From positions 1 through 33,957 of the forward strand of contig RXOD01003970.1 of assembly GCA_005223375.1 (NCBI GenBank): 33,957 nt of DNA, read 5' to 3'. The notes under the pieces were generated by a model that was not told where the DNA came from, did not search any database, and was given only the letters and a program-made list of their open reading frames with translations. Each line of letters begins with the position of its first letter. Position 1 is the first letter of the stretch. The position numbers and the translations under genes were made by a program. This DNA comes from Amoebophrya sp. AT5.2. Its lineage: Eukaryota; Sar; Dinophyceae; Syndiniales; Amoebophryaceae. Below are positions 21,881-30,987 of this stretch, in pieces.

Positions 21881-23719
21881 TCAAGACGATGCCGATGCGA
21901 TGCCGATGGATCGTTCGCCTTCACGCGGGCTTCGAGGCTCGACTTGCTTTGTGCCGCGGAACGAATAAAACGGGACGACATCAATGTCACGGATCAATTT
22001 CGATTTCCAATCTACGACGTCGAGTTGACAGTACCTCGCGACCTCCGCGCTTTTCCCGGCCAGGAGTTGCAGGCAGAAGCGCACGGAGTTGCCCACTTTG
22101 GGGACGAAGGCGTTGCTGGAGCCGGGGGGGTTGATCACGCACGTTTTGTTGTCCAGCCCGTCAGGCGGGCAGCTGACCACCGGCCAGCGCGACAGGAAGC
22201 TGGCCGTGCCCGAGAGCGCGTCCGTGCCACCAGCGCACGCAACGATCGCGATCACCTGGTCCGAGGTGTTGTAGTACTCCAGCACCTCCTGCAGTTTTTT
22301 CGGCTGCTTGTGCGCCGAGCAGATCCGGACCTGCGTCGCGATCTTACCGCCGGATTTCGCCGCGAACTCCTTCTCCAACTTCTCGATGTGCGCCTTGTCC
22401 GAGTCCGAGCCCGCGAATACGCATGCCAGCGCCGGAGAGAGCAAGCTTTTCGACACAAGGTTCTGCAGCAACCGCTGCCGTGGGTCGACGAGGAACAGCT
22501 GCTGCGCTGTGGTGGACGACGACGAGCCAGTGCCGCCAGGAGCGGTGAAATCCATGCCGGCAAAGAACTTCTGTCCCGTGATCTTCTCGCAGACCTGCAC
22601 GTATCGCTGCGCGCACTCGGCGACCTGTTCGGTGGACAGAAAGATGTCCTTCTCCTCGCCGGTGAAGCCCATGTCGAGCAACGTGTCGCGGACGTACTGC
22701 TTGCTAAATTCCTTGATCTTCAGGGACGCGTCCTGCTTCAGCAAGGCCGACACAGGCTTTTTCATCCCCACCTCCCCATCCTGTGCCGCGTAGGCCGCCT
22801 CTACTTTGGGCCACTTCTTCTCGTACTCTTCCACCTCGCACAGCCGCGAGGAGTCGGGAGTGTTCACCTCGTCAATCACGTGGAGCTGTTTCGTGACCGG
22901 GTCAAGGCCGAACTCATACTTGGTGTCGATCAAAATCAAGCCCCGCTCCGCCATCTTCTGCGTGCCGCGCTCGAACAACTTGAAAGACAGATCGCGAACC
23001 TGTGTGTGCGTTTCTTGTTGAGTTTCTTTGAACAAATGCAGACGTGGAACATCACGCACTGATGTGCCTTTTGTGGGACATCAATGAATTCAGCAGCATT
23101 GTTCAGCAGGTTGGCATCCTGCTGCAGCTCCTCGAACAGACATGCGCAACCATCAAACCGCGGCTTCTACTCGCTGTACCTGTGCCGCCAGGTCTTTTCC
23201 CACCATTTCTTCCACCTCCGCGAAGGTCAAATTCTCGTCGTGTCCGACTTCCGCCTTTGTCGTCGGCGTGAAGATCGGCCCGGACGGCAGCTTCTGGTAG
23301 CGAATTAGGCCGTCCGGGATTTCCAACCCGCAAAACGCCCGCTCCCCCTTCTCGTACGCCGCCGCCATCGAGCCCCACAGGTAGCCCCGCACGATGCACT
23401 CGATCTGCAGGTTTTCCATCTTCTTCTGCACCACGATGTTCGGGTCTATGGAGGGTTGCACCAGCGCGTTGGGCACGATGTCGCTCGTCTGCTTGAACAT
23501 GTACTCGGAGATGTAGTTGAGTACTTCCCCCTTGAACGGGATCAGGTTCGGAAGCACGACATCGAACGCCGACACGCGGTCGTTCGTGATCATGATCACG
23601 TTCTCGTCCTTGAAGTAGATGTCGCGGACCTTGCCCTTCTTCGGGAGACCCCACTCCGGCAGCACGAGCTGGTCAAGCCCCACGCCGCTCTTCGCGGCAG
23701 AGGAAATAAAAGCCTCCAT
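21881..23719 (-). CDS. PAICS-type fusion: SAICAR synthetase + AIR carboxylase, copy 2
   Basis: Exons are 23180-23719 and 21881-22999, joined in phase 0, giving 552 residues from the ATG at 23719 (MEAFISSAAKSG). The frame is open upstream to a GTG near 23791 and an acceptor-like CCAG, so a 5' exon cannot be excluded. Motifs match copy 1: GKVRDIYF, MITNDRVSAFDV, RGYLWGSMAAAYEKGER, IDEVNTPDSSR, GSDSD, SAHKQP, CAGGTDALSG and PVVSCPPDG. Both enzymes therefore look catalytically intact. The synthetase halves of the two copies are much more alike than the carboxylase halves. One 186-base block near 23220-23400 shows only about 14 differences by eye from copy 1. The C-terminus is longer, with a basic tail. 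It stands directly upstream of copy 1 in the same orientation, a tandem duplication. Confidence 0.85.
23000..23179 (-). other. Intron unique to PAICS copy 2, bordered by a 12-14 bp imperfect direct repeat
   Basis: This 180-bp GT-AG intron interrupts the synthetase half after DLAAQ. The donor side reads CACAGGTACAGCGAG and the acceptor side CACAGGTTCGCGATC, which match over about 12 bases with one gap. Copy 1 has no intron here and reads GCGAAGGTGCGCGACAT. Repeats on both flanks and a single copy at the empty site suggest insertion with target-site duplication. Confidence 0.7.
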
Positions 23720-24718
23720 CTTTATTTCGGACCACTCGAGCACGAGCTTCTGCTTGTTCTCTGGTAATGCTGATGCAGATGCACAGCACACTAGTTTAGT
23801 TAGTACGTCATTGTTCTGATTGTGGAACTACGAATGCCTGTTAGAGCAGCAGATACAAGAAATACCAGTATCCGTGCTGGTAGCCACGCCAGAAGTGCGG
23901 GTACCAGCACATGGATACGAGAGAAAAAGAGAAAACAGCGTTTTGCTTCGATCTCGGTCTTGCTTTTTCGTTATTTCGTTGACAACACTCTCCACCAACT
24001 CTAGCTCCGTCTCCGTTCGCGCGCATGCATGCGCAACCTGTGTCTTGCTAAGAGACGAGAGAGAAAGTTGGTTTGAAGTATAGTAATTTGCGACACCTCG
24101 TCCGCTCGTCCACGTGTGCGTATCACCCACCAGCCTGGACCTGGAGGTGGAGGTGACCATCCATGCTAGGAGCAGAACACATTTTATCATATGTCTTCAA
24201 CAGCTACAGCGCCACGATGTCACATCATGTAGCACAAAACTACACGCCTCCCAGCAGCGGAGAGCCGAGAGGCATCATGTGCACCGGATTCCTTACCTTT
24301 ATGTCTTTCCCTACGATCCAGATCGACAAAGTCCTGCGACGAGGTTGAATTACATCAGCGTGAGTGAGTCTAGTTTATCGATGGATGAGTTCTTCAACAG
24401 TAGTGTACAGTGGTTTTGTCGCTGCACGTGAAAGAATATTTGACGTGAGCTGGTGATGTGTGGCGCACAAGCAAAATCAGAAGGCCACGCCCACGGCCAG
24501 GCACCCACGGATACGATATGTACGTCATATAAATATTTATAAGTGCCCCAACACCCTGGAGAAGGCGGGCCATCTGCATTTATCGACTTCTGCATCTCCT
24601 GGTATCTACTTCTCTATCGGAAAAAGAATCTGTTTCAATGTCCATATAAAACGCTCTCACCTAGATAAAGGATAATCTAATCAAACGAGTACAAGTACAA
24701 CTACAGTTGGCATGCAGC
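23720..24718. other. Upstream region of PAICS copy 2, no firm gene
   Basis: About 1 kb. A minus-strand frame at 23828-24190 starts at ATG with a short hydrophobic leader (MIKCVLLLAWMVTS) and could be a 5' exon, but its possible donor does not match the phase of the first PAICS exon. A purine-rich stretch lies near 23915-23945. Nothing else supported. Confidence 0.35.
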
Positions 24719-24853
24719 TTACGGTTGCACATATGCGAGCCAGAGAACCGGCGTAGCCTCTCCTGCAGTACGTGGATAATGTTTGTAGTTCGTGTCGAGG
24801 AGGACGTTGACCATTTGAATAAATTTTAGCTCGCAAAAGCTGGCGCTGGTCAT
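24719..24853 (-). CDS. Small open frame, 44 residues, possibly a terminal exon
   Basis: Starts at ATG (MTSASFCELKFIQMVNVLL) and ends at TAA. The composition is convincingly protein-like for so short a frame, with mixed hydrophobic and aromatic residues (LLDTNYKHYP, VLWLAYVQP). Upstream in the same frame a few more sense codons precede a stop, next to an acceptor-like ACCAG. It could be a small protein or the last exon of an unresolved transcript. It lies 115 bp downstream of the stop of the 24969-26526 gene. No family was recognised. Confidence 0.3.
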   Translation of the reverse strand: MTSASFCELKFIQMVNVLLDTNYKHYPRTAGEATPVLWLAYVQP

Positions 24854-24968
24854 GATGCTGATGCATTCTGGTTCTTACTTTTAGTTTTCTTCCGAATGAT
24901 GATGATGTATTTTCCGGTAGCTAAGCCTGAATTCGATGCAGCATGGGAAAGCTAGCGCGCGCCCCGCT

Positions 24969-26526
24969 TCATCCTCGCATTGCGGTCTTCTTGTCGAATT
25001 CCGTGAAGAGCTGGTCGAGGCTGTCGTCCTTTCGTCCCGACGCACCGACGCCCCGTCGCTGGGCTTTCAACGCTGCTTTCTTTTCCTTCTGCATGCTTCT
25101 TGCGCTCGCCTCCATGCGGTTGCGGTCCGGAGACATAGATCGCGCGTACCTTCGAGATCATCGAGGTTTCGTTCAAAATCATCAAACAGTATCTATCAAT
25201 CTATCTTGGTCGACGCTAACTATCAGAAAATGAAAAAAGAACAACTTCTCCATAGAAGATGATCTCCACCAACCAAGGAAGTGAAAGATAGATCCGCATG
25301 ATAGAGATCTTCCGGCACAAATTCATAATTGATTCTTCAAAAGCGAGCGCGAGCCGCAGAAATATCATATTCATTGAAAAACAGCAGCGGTACCACATCT
25401 TGTATGGCGCGAGTCCGATGTCCATTCTCGGCAGCGTTTCGTGTTTCGCCGGGTAGCTTGTGACCCGCTTGTGGTCGATCATACGCTGGGTTTCTGCCAT
25501 GGACCGCCAGAAGGAGGCGCGCTCGAGGTCCCGTGCCTCGTCGGAAAGGTACTGCATGATCTCTTTCTTCACGTCGATCAACCTGAGCGGCAGCCTTGCT
25601 TGGTTCCACTCCGCGTCCTGGACGTGAAGGATGTCCCGGAGCCCTCGCAAACTGAGAAACGCGCACGCCTTCACGATCATCCGCTTCACCTTCTTGGCCT
25701 CCGTCTTCTGCGCCTGCGACTTGAACAACTCTTCGTTCTTCTTCGCCACGTGCAGGTTGTCGAAAGACCTGATCCGAAAGATTGAAGTTGTGCGACCTAC
25801 ACGGCTGTGATCATCGATTGAGGCGGGCTTGTTACGCCCGCGTGGAAGGGGACGGGTCGCAAAGAGTAGAGAAACAGGAGAGATAAAAGCCAATGGACTG
25901 AACCGAACGGGAACGTGAACGGACAGAGAGCCTGCCCCAGAGCCAGAGCACTTGACTTTGAGTATCACCAGCGACGTGGACGTCCTGGAAGATCCTATTC
26001 GAATATCAAAAAAATTGCATATCAGTCAGTGCAGCTTCTCGTACCTGAAGGGCAGCGTGTTTGTTTTTTGTCTGTCGATCATGTCTTCGAGGAAGTTGAG
26101 CATGATGAGCGCTTCGTTTGTTTTCTCGTGGTAGAGCATGTTTTTCACGTCCCCCACTATCGGGTTTACGTCGCCGTCGTTGAAGAAGCCCCGTTTGATC
26201 TTGTTCATGTCGTAGAGCCAGTTTTCCCGCAGCGGCGCCGTCGTCTCGTGCGAGCCGGTGAGGATGTTGTTGATCAGCTGCCCGTCGAGCAGCTTCGGCG
26301 CGTCTGGGTCCACTTCCGACTCCTTCGGGAGTTTCGGCTTCCACGCGCGGATCTTCTCCAGCGGGTCCACCTTCTTCTTCTTCACAAACTCAAAAAAATC
26401 ATCCGAGTCCTCCACGTTCTCCTCCTTGCTCCGCTCCACCTCCACGTCCAGGTCCTCGAAGATCGGGTGGTCGTACTCGGACGCCCTCGTCTTTCGGTAC
26501 TCAAGCGGCTTCACCAGCGGATCCAT
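24969..26526 (-). CDS. Unknown 345-residue protein, three exons
   Basis: Exons are 26045-26526, 25394-25768 and 24969-25149. The donors are GTACGA and GTACCG, and both introns (276 and 244 bp) are phase 2 and join in frame. The ATG at 26526 (MDPLVKPLEYRK) is the chosen start; it directly follows a region with a possible extra 5' exon. The protein is hydrophilic and highly charged. An acidic and Lys-rich N-terminal region leads to a helical middle (LDGQLINNILTG, EALIMLNFLEDMIDRQK) and a long region rich in Lys, Glu, Arg and Leu (NLHVAKKNEELFKSQAQK). The last exon contains RNRMEASARSMQKEKKAALK and ends with LDQLFTEFDKKTAMRG. No signal peptide or membrane helix. It looks like a conserved, mainly helical protein, but I recognise no family. 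Confidence 0.7.
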
Positions 26527-26963
26527 ATGCAAGGGCGGCCAGGTTGACTTTCTTTACTTACTTTGCAATGGGTCCCCTTGGGTGGAGGATTGCCTTAGGG
26601 GGCGACTTCTGCGCCAAGACGCTCACAAGTCTACCCGGCGCGATGACGATGGGCTCTGGGGGAGTTTGAGAGATCGATGCCCCATTGTCGTGGTGGAGAC
26701 TAAAAGCAATCCTCGGGGGATGGAGGGTCGTGGAAGGGGCAGTCATAGTGGAAAACCGTGGTAGTAGGGCCGGAAGCGGGACGGACCGGGATAAAAGAGG
26801 GAGCCCAGGAGCAAAGTCGCGATCTATTGCCAGCTGTAGGCTGCAGAGGTACAAGGCCTGCCGATCAGGCCGCGGAAAGGACCCGCTGCATGTCTACACC
26901 TACTGCAGACCTCTCTCCGTCTGCACGAAATAAAGGACCCACTATCACTTAGCCGCTTTAGTA
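26527..26963. other. Gap with an imperfect inverted repeat
   Basis: The plus strand carries GAGGATTGCCTTAG near 26586-26599 and its near reverse complement CTAAAAGCAATCCTC at 26703-26717, about 100 bases apart. A minus-strand frame at 26558-26854 is open and ends beside a good donor (GTAAGT) at about 26567, but no acceptor fits. Two short direct repeats AAAGGACCC occur near 26876 and 26933. No gene is called. Confidence 0.35.
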
Positions 26964-27184
26964 TCACCTGGTCCCACCATAATCCACGGCCGCGCGCTCC
27001 ACCATCTTGCGGCTGCCGCAGGGGTGCGGATTCACGTTGTCGGCCCACACCGTGGCGGGGCCGAGCAACGTTCGTCTTCGGTTCAGCCCGTGGGACTCCT
27101 CCACGGGATGTCCGCTCTGCCGGATCGATCGCGGGTTGCTCGTCAGCTGCCGCCGGTCCGCTGCGCCGATCCGCACCGACTTGA
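26964..27184 (-). CDS. Doubtful exon of about 70 codons
   Basis: The minus-strand frame has protein-like sequence (LTSNPRSIRQSGHPVEESHG, GPATVWADNVNPHP, KMVERAAVDYGG) and ends at a donor-like CAG|GTGATA. A block shared with the introns of the right-hand gene lies just upstream, as if an intron preceded this exon. Two other frames are also open here because of high GC content, so it may not be coding. Confidence 0.3.
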
Positions 27185-27187
27185 TTT

Positions 27188-27226
27188 AGAGCTACGGAAA
27201 ATGCATATTTCAAAAGCATATTAGAA
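27188..27226 (-). repeat. Dispersed intron block, copy 1
   Basis: The plus strand reads GAGCTACGGAAA, then ATGCATATTTCAAAAGCAT, then ATTAGAA. The first 12 bases and CAAAAGCAT are identical to the copy at 32819-32869, and the whole block is recognisable in the copy at 31655-31695. The other two copies lie inside introns of the right-hand gene. Confidence 0.75.
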
Positions 27227-29002
27227 CCGGACACTTTTCAAATTTTTTTATACTTTAGTAGCATAGTTCAACGGGTCACGCATCAAGGGGGCACGGCGTG
27301 GTCCGACTGCTGATCATCGCGGACTGACATACGAGAATAGGCACCAGCAAGATCATCGAAGACCAGCCACCATCTGAGCCCCGCCACGCACATACGACTT
27401 GCGACCATATTTCAAACTGATCGCGAGGCACGTCCATGATCTCACACGATGCCGAGGATATTTGTTTGGCATATGATAGCGCTTTACGCGACGAGCATCT
27501 GTCAGCGGCATGCTTTGTAGTGGTGCAGCAAGAGACAGACCGACCACCTTCGATGCCGTGACCCCGAGTGAAGCACCATATGAGAGCAGCAGAGTCGTGA
27601 GCGCGCAGATGACAGAACACGAGCCTCCCTAGTTTGCGCTTTTGCGCGGTGGGATCGTGAGAGACTCGCAGCGGAAACCTGCTCCTTAAACGTTAAAAAA
27701 GGTTCGGGCTCGGAGCGACCTACTCGAGGATCATACGAGAAGGCCAGCCGAAGTAGTTGCCTATGGATATGCTTTCTGCATATGTTTTACCCTGTACTTT
27801 TTTGCGATATGCCGTAGAAGTATGCGAATCGAGCCTATTTGTACGTGCTGAGAAGCTGGGCCCTAGGTTGTGCCCCCTGTCTTTCGTAAGAAATGGCAAC
27901 GCCAAAAACTATCCATAGGTGCATGCGTTCCAAACTCTAGTCATGATCTGCTTTCCCATCGGGAGATTAAATGCTATCGATGGCCGTGAGTCTTGCGATG
28001 CGCTGCGCTGCGGATCCTTTCGCGCGGATGTTCCGCGGCTGTGGTGATACGAGAATACCGGCGCCACCCATACGCGCAGACCGCCACTGACAGGCGCCCT
28101 GGAACCCCCTCGAGAACTGCACAAACCAGAAGCATACGAAAGGCCAGCGCTATCCTGGCCATCTTGGATAGCCTCCAGGGCTCGCACGCATGCGAGAACC
28201 CAAGACACCGCTCGCGCGTGATGTTCGAGCGTCGGGCCCGTGACTGCAAGGTCCGCAGCTGCTCCGCCCCTATCTCTGGCCCATTGATACAAATGGGCGA
28301 GCCTGGAGCGGCTGCTAGCGTCCGCGGTGCGCCGCGCGGATAAGTGCGCCATCGGCATACGAGAAGAATCGCCAATAGGAGGCAGAGGCGGCGCGCGGCG
28401 CAACCCACTCGCGCAGGGGTCGCACCGCGCTGCATTTGAATAGATATGCCCGCCATACTCCACTCCCGGGGGTCGGCGTGGGGCCCGCCAGGGTTCTTTC
28501 GCTGAGAAAGCCAGCACAGAAAGCGGAAAGAGGACTCCGCCCGCAAGGTACTGGCGCAAACGCTGCCAAGAATTCGCGCGCGCCGCCATCTGATTCAAGA
28601 GCGCAAACGGCGCACACTTTGCACCACGGCCGCAGCTGCAGCCTCCGCAAGACTCCCAGCTAGCCCTCATATCATATATCAAGTAGCGATCGCATATCAG
28701 TTGGTAAGTCGTATGGTCGGAGTGCTAGAGCAACAAACTTAACGCACAGTAAAAGTCATCAATTCACATTTGTTCCAGGTACAAGCGGATACGAGAAACG
28801 ACAACGCCTCCTTGTCCGCGAAGACAGTAGAAATTCCGCGGCATCATATGACAATCGAACGACCCCAGTGATTACACAGATACTCGTATGATGAAAGAGC
28901 GCTTTATTGTTTTTTTTGATCGAGAATAACTATGCATATTTCAAAATAATATCAGGTGTCCCACGTAGCGCTGCCAAGTGCAACGGCCTGCACTGGATCG
29001 CT
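27227..29002. other. Noncoding-looking stretch dense in RATACGAGAA motifs
   Basis: About 1.8 kb downstream of the right-hand gene. The motif RATACGAGAA or a one-base variant occurs at 27328, 27732, 28046, 28133, 28356 and 28788, all in the same orientation, with one opposite copy (CTCGTATG) at 28883. A fourth partial copy of the intron block, TGCATATTTCAAAA, lies at 28933-28946. Several overlapping minus-strand frames (27909-28682, 27974-28546, 28315-28650) are open together between about 27900 and 28650, where GC content is high. None can be preferred, so I call no gene. It may be introns and small exons of an unresolved minus-strand gene, or repeat-rich spacer. Confidence 0.45.
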
Positions 29003-30987
29003 CTACATTAGGTCGCCGTCATCTGCGAGCAGACTGACAGGCTTCGGCAGTTTGTCATCCCTCTTGAACAGCTTTCCGAATGTCTTCGACGGCGCGACGC
29101 ACTTGATTTTCTTCACGTTGTCGATCGGCGGCTTGCATTTGCAAACCTTCTCCGATTCGCGGGCGCGCCACTCTAAGAACTTGCTCGCGCAGCGCCAGTA
29201 TTGCTCCGGCGCCGCCAAGTACTTTCCCTCCTTGTCGCTGCACAGGTATCCGCTCACCCAGTATCCACAGAAACACCGGGGAGCAGTTTGATCGCCTCCG
29301 CGCTTCATATGGGAGTGCGGCCCCAGCATCCGGCACATGGTCGTCTTCGAGTCGTCCGCGTAGCTTGCTTGCAGCCGCGGCACCTTCTGCTGTCCACAGA
29401 AGATGCGTTTCGTGTCGAGGAGATGCAAGCCGCAAGAACTGCATTTGATGCGAAGCGTCGTGTTGCCGTGCTCGGCCTGCAGCGCAATGAGGTCCATCTC
29501 GACGGGGAAACGCGACACGATCTCTTGGTACTCCACGCCCAAGTTGCCGGACTTGTTCGTGTATTTCTTCCGCAGCTCGTCCGCGTACTCGTTCTGCGCG
29601 GCTTCGCGGTCCACCTCTGCGTACTCTCGGTGGTCCTCGTCCACGTCTGCGAAAGGGTCGCTGTAGTCGCTGTGGACCGACACTTCGTCCTGGTTTGTTG
29701 AGGGATTTCATATGGCATACGAAAGCGGCCGCGGCCGTGCAGAGGTCTTCTCGTATGTACTTGCGTGGACGTGTCAACGCATACGAGAAAAATACATAGC
29801 GAAAGGCACAGCCACATGTCGACATAGACGATGCGGAGCAGTACGCATCTGAAACCAGAAAGCAGCGCAAGCAATACCTCGCACGCGCCTCCTTCCGGGT
29901 CGACCACGAAAGGGTGCGCGTTCCCCCCGAGCGCCTGCCTTGCTCCTCTGGCCTTGGACACGGCTTTCTCCATGTTCTTCGCCAGCTGCTTAGCCGACGG
30001 CTTGCGCGGCGCCTGGGTCACTGGCGCCGTCTTCTTGACCCGGTCCCTCGCAACCTGGTCCTTGCTGGTCAGCAGCGCGTCGACGTCCTTCGCGATCATG
30101 TTCTGGATCTCCATCAAGTACTCCTGGCATGTCTTCTGCATCGTAGACGTGATGACCATACTTCCCTTGCTGTTTTTCGAAGCTGGATAGAGCCCCCTTT
30201 TGATGAGATCAATTTTCGCCGGCTTCTGTCCTCCCCACACCAGGCAGTACAGAATCTCCGTGTATTGGCGGGCCTCCAGCTTCGGCCGGCCAGCGTACAT
30301 ACACATGCGCCCGATGTCGCTGTGCAATCCGCTGCGCTTGTGCAGATTGTCGCTCAGTAAGTCCTCATCGAGATTCTCCACCTCGGGTTTTGCCGGATCA
30401 TCACGCACGTGGAGGTGGGTGGACACGTCGTCCCCGAAAGCGGCCACTTTGCGCAGGTCCGCCCCGTCCTCGATGCCTTGTTGTAGTACCTGCTGCACGT
30501 CGAAAGCGGGCTCATCCAGCCCATCGCCGTCGCGGTTGCCGATGAGTATAGCCTCCTGCGATCCTGGAAAGATGAAGGCCTCGCGTCGCGGACTGCGGGA
30601 TCGCAAAGGCTTGTCCTCCTCGGATGGACCCGCAACGCCAGTCGCACTCGTTGAAATGTAGTTTCCGCTCTGAAGCAACGACTGCGGTCGGACCCGGCTC
30701 GACGCGCCTGGGCGCGCACCTCCGATGAACGCGTCCTCGTCGTCAGCCGGCAGGAGTCGCTCCGGGCGCTGCCGCGGCAGCTCGTCTTCAAATATGTCAT
30801 CGTCCGTGCCGCGCACTGCTGCCCCTGGCTGAATCCCATTTCCCGACTCGGGCTCGTCCACATCCATCATGTGCACGCCCTCATCCATACCCTGCGCCGC
30901 GTCCGCTACGTCCTTTCGCGCTGCCTGGAGACGTTTTGGAATGCATACGAAAGCAAGGGCATATGGATCAGCAGCAACATACGAGAA
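27328..30987. repeat. Family of short motifs RATACGAGAA / CATACGAAA
   Basis: Plus-strand copies start at 27328, 27732, 28046, 28356, 28788, 29780 and 30978 (RATACGAGAA), and at 28133, 29716 and 30944 (CATACGAAA). Reverse copies lie at 28883 and 29748. All copies within the right-hand gene fall in its introns, none in its exons. Seen from the gene's own strand the motif reads TTCTCGTATY. Confidence 0.8.

Noticed and set aside
21944..23062. 372-codon plus-strand open frame
   Set aside because: Exactly antisense to PAICS copy 2, whose catalytic motifs on the minus strand are unmistakable.
25915..26547. 210-codon plus-strand open frame
   Set aside because: Antisense to the first exon of the 24969-26526 gene. 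Its Val/Arg/Leu-heavy composition is typical of a reverse-strand shadow.
27182..27201. TTCCGTAGCTCTAAATCAAG looked like a relic of the dinoflagellate spliced leader
   Set aside because: Only CCGTAGC and the final CAAG agree. The other two copies of this block share its TACGAAA or TACGGAAA core but not CAAG, so the likeness is probably chance.
28346..28365. GGCATACGAGA resembles part of a sequencing adapter (Illumina P7 end)
   Set aside because: The surrounding bases do not continue the adapter, the motif recurs many times with natural variation, and several copies sit inside phase-consistent introns. Adapter contamination is unlikely.
27909..28682. 257-codon minus-strand frame
   Set aside because: Two other minus-strand frames are open over much of the same high-GC span, no domain or consistent composition favours one, and family motifs run through it.
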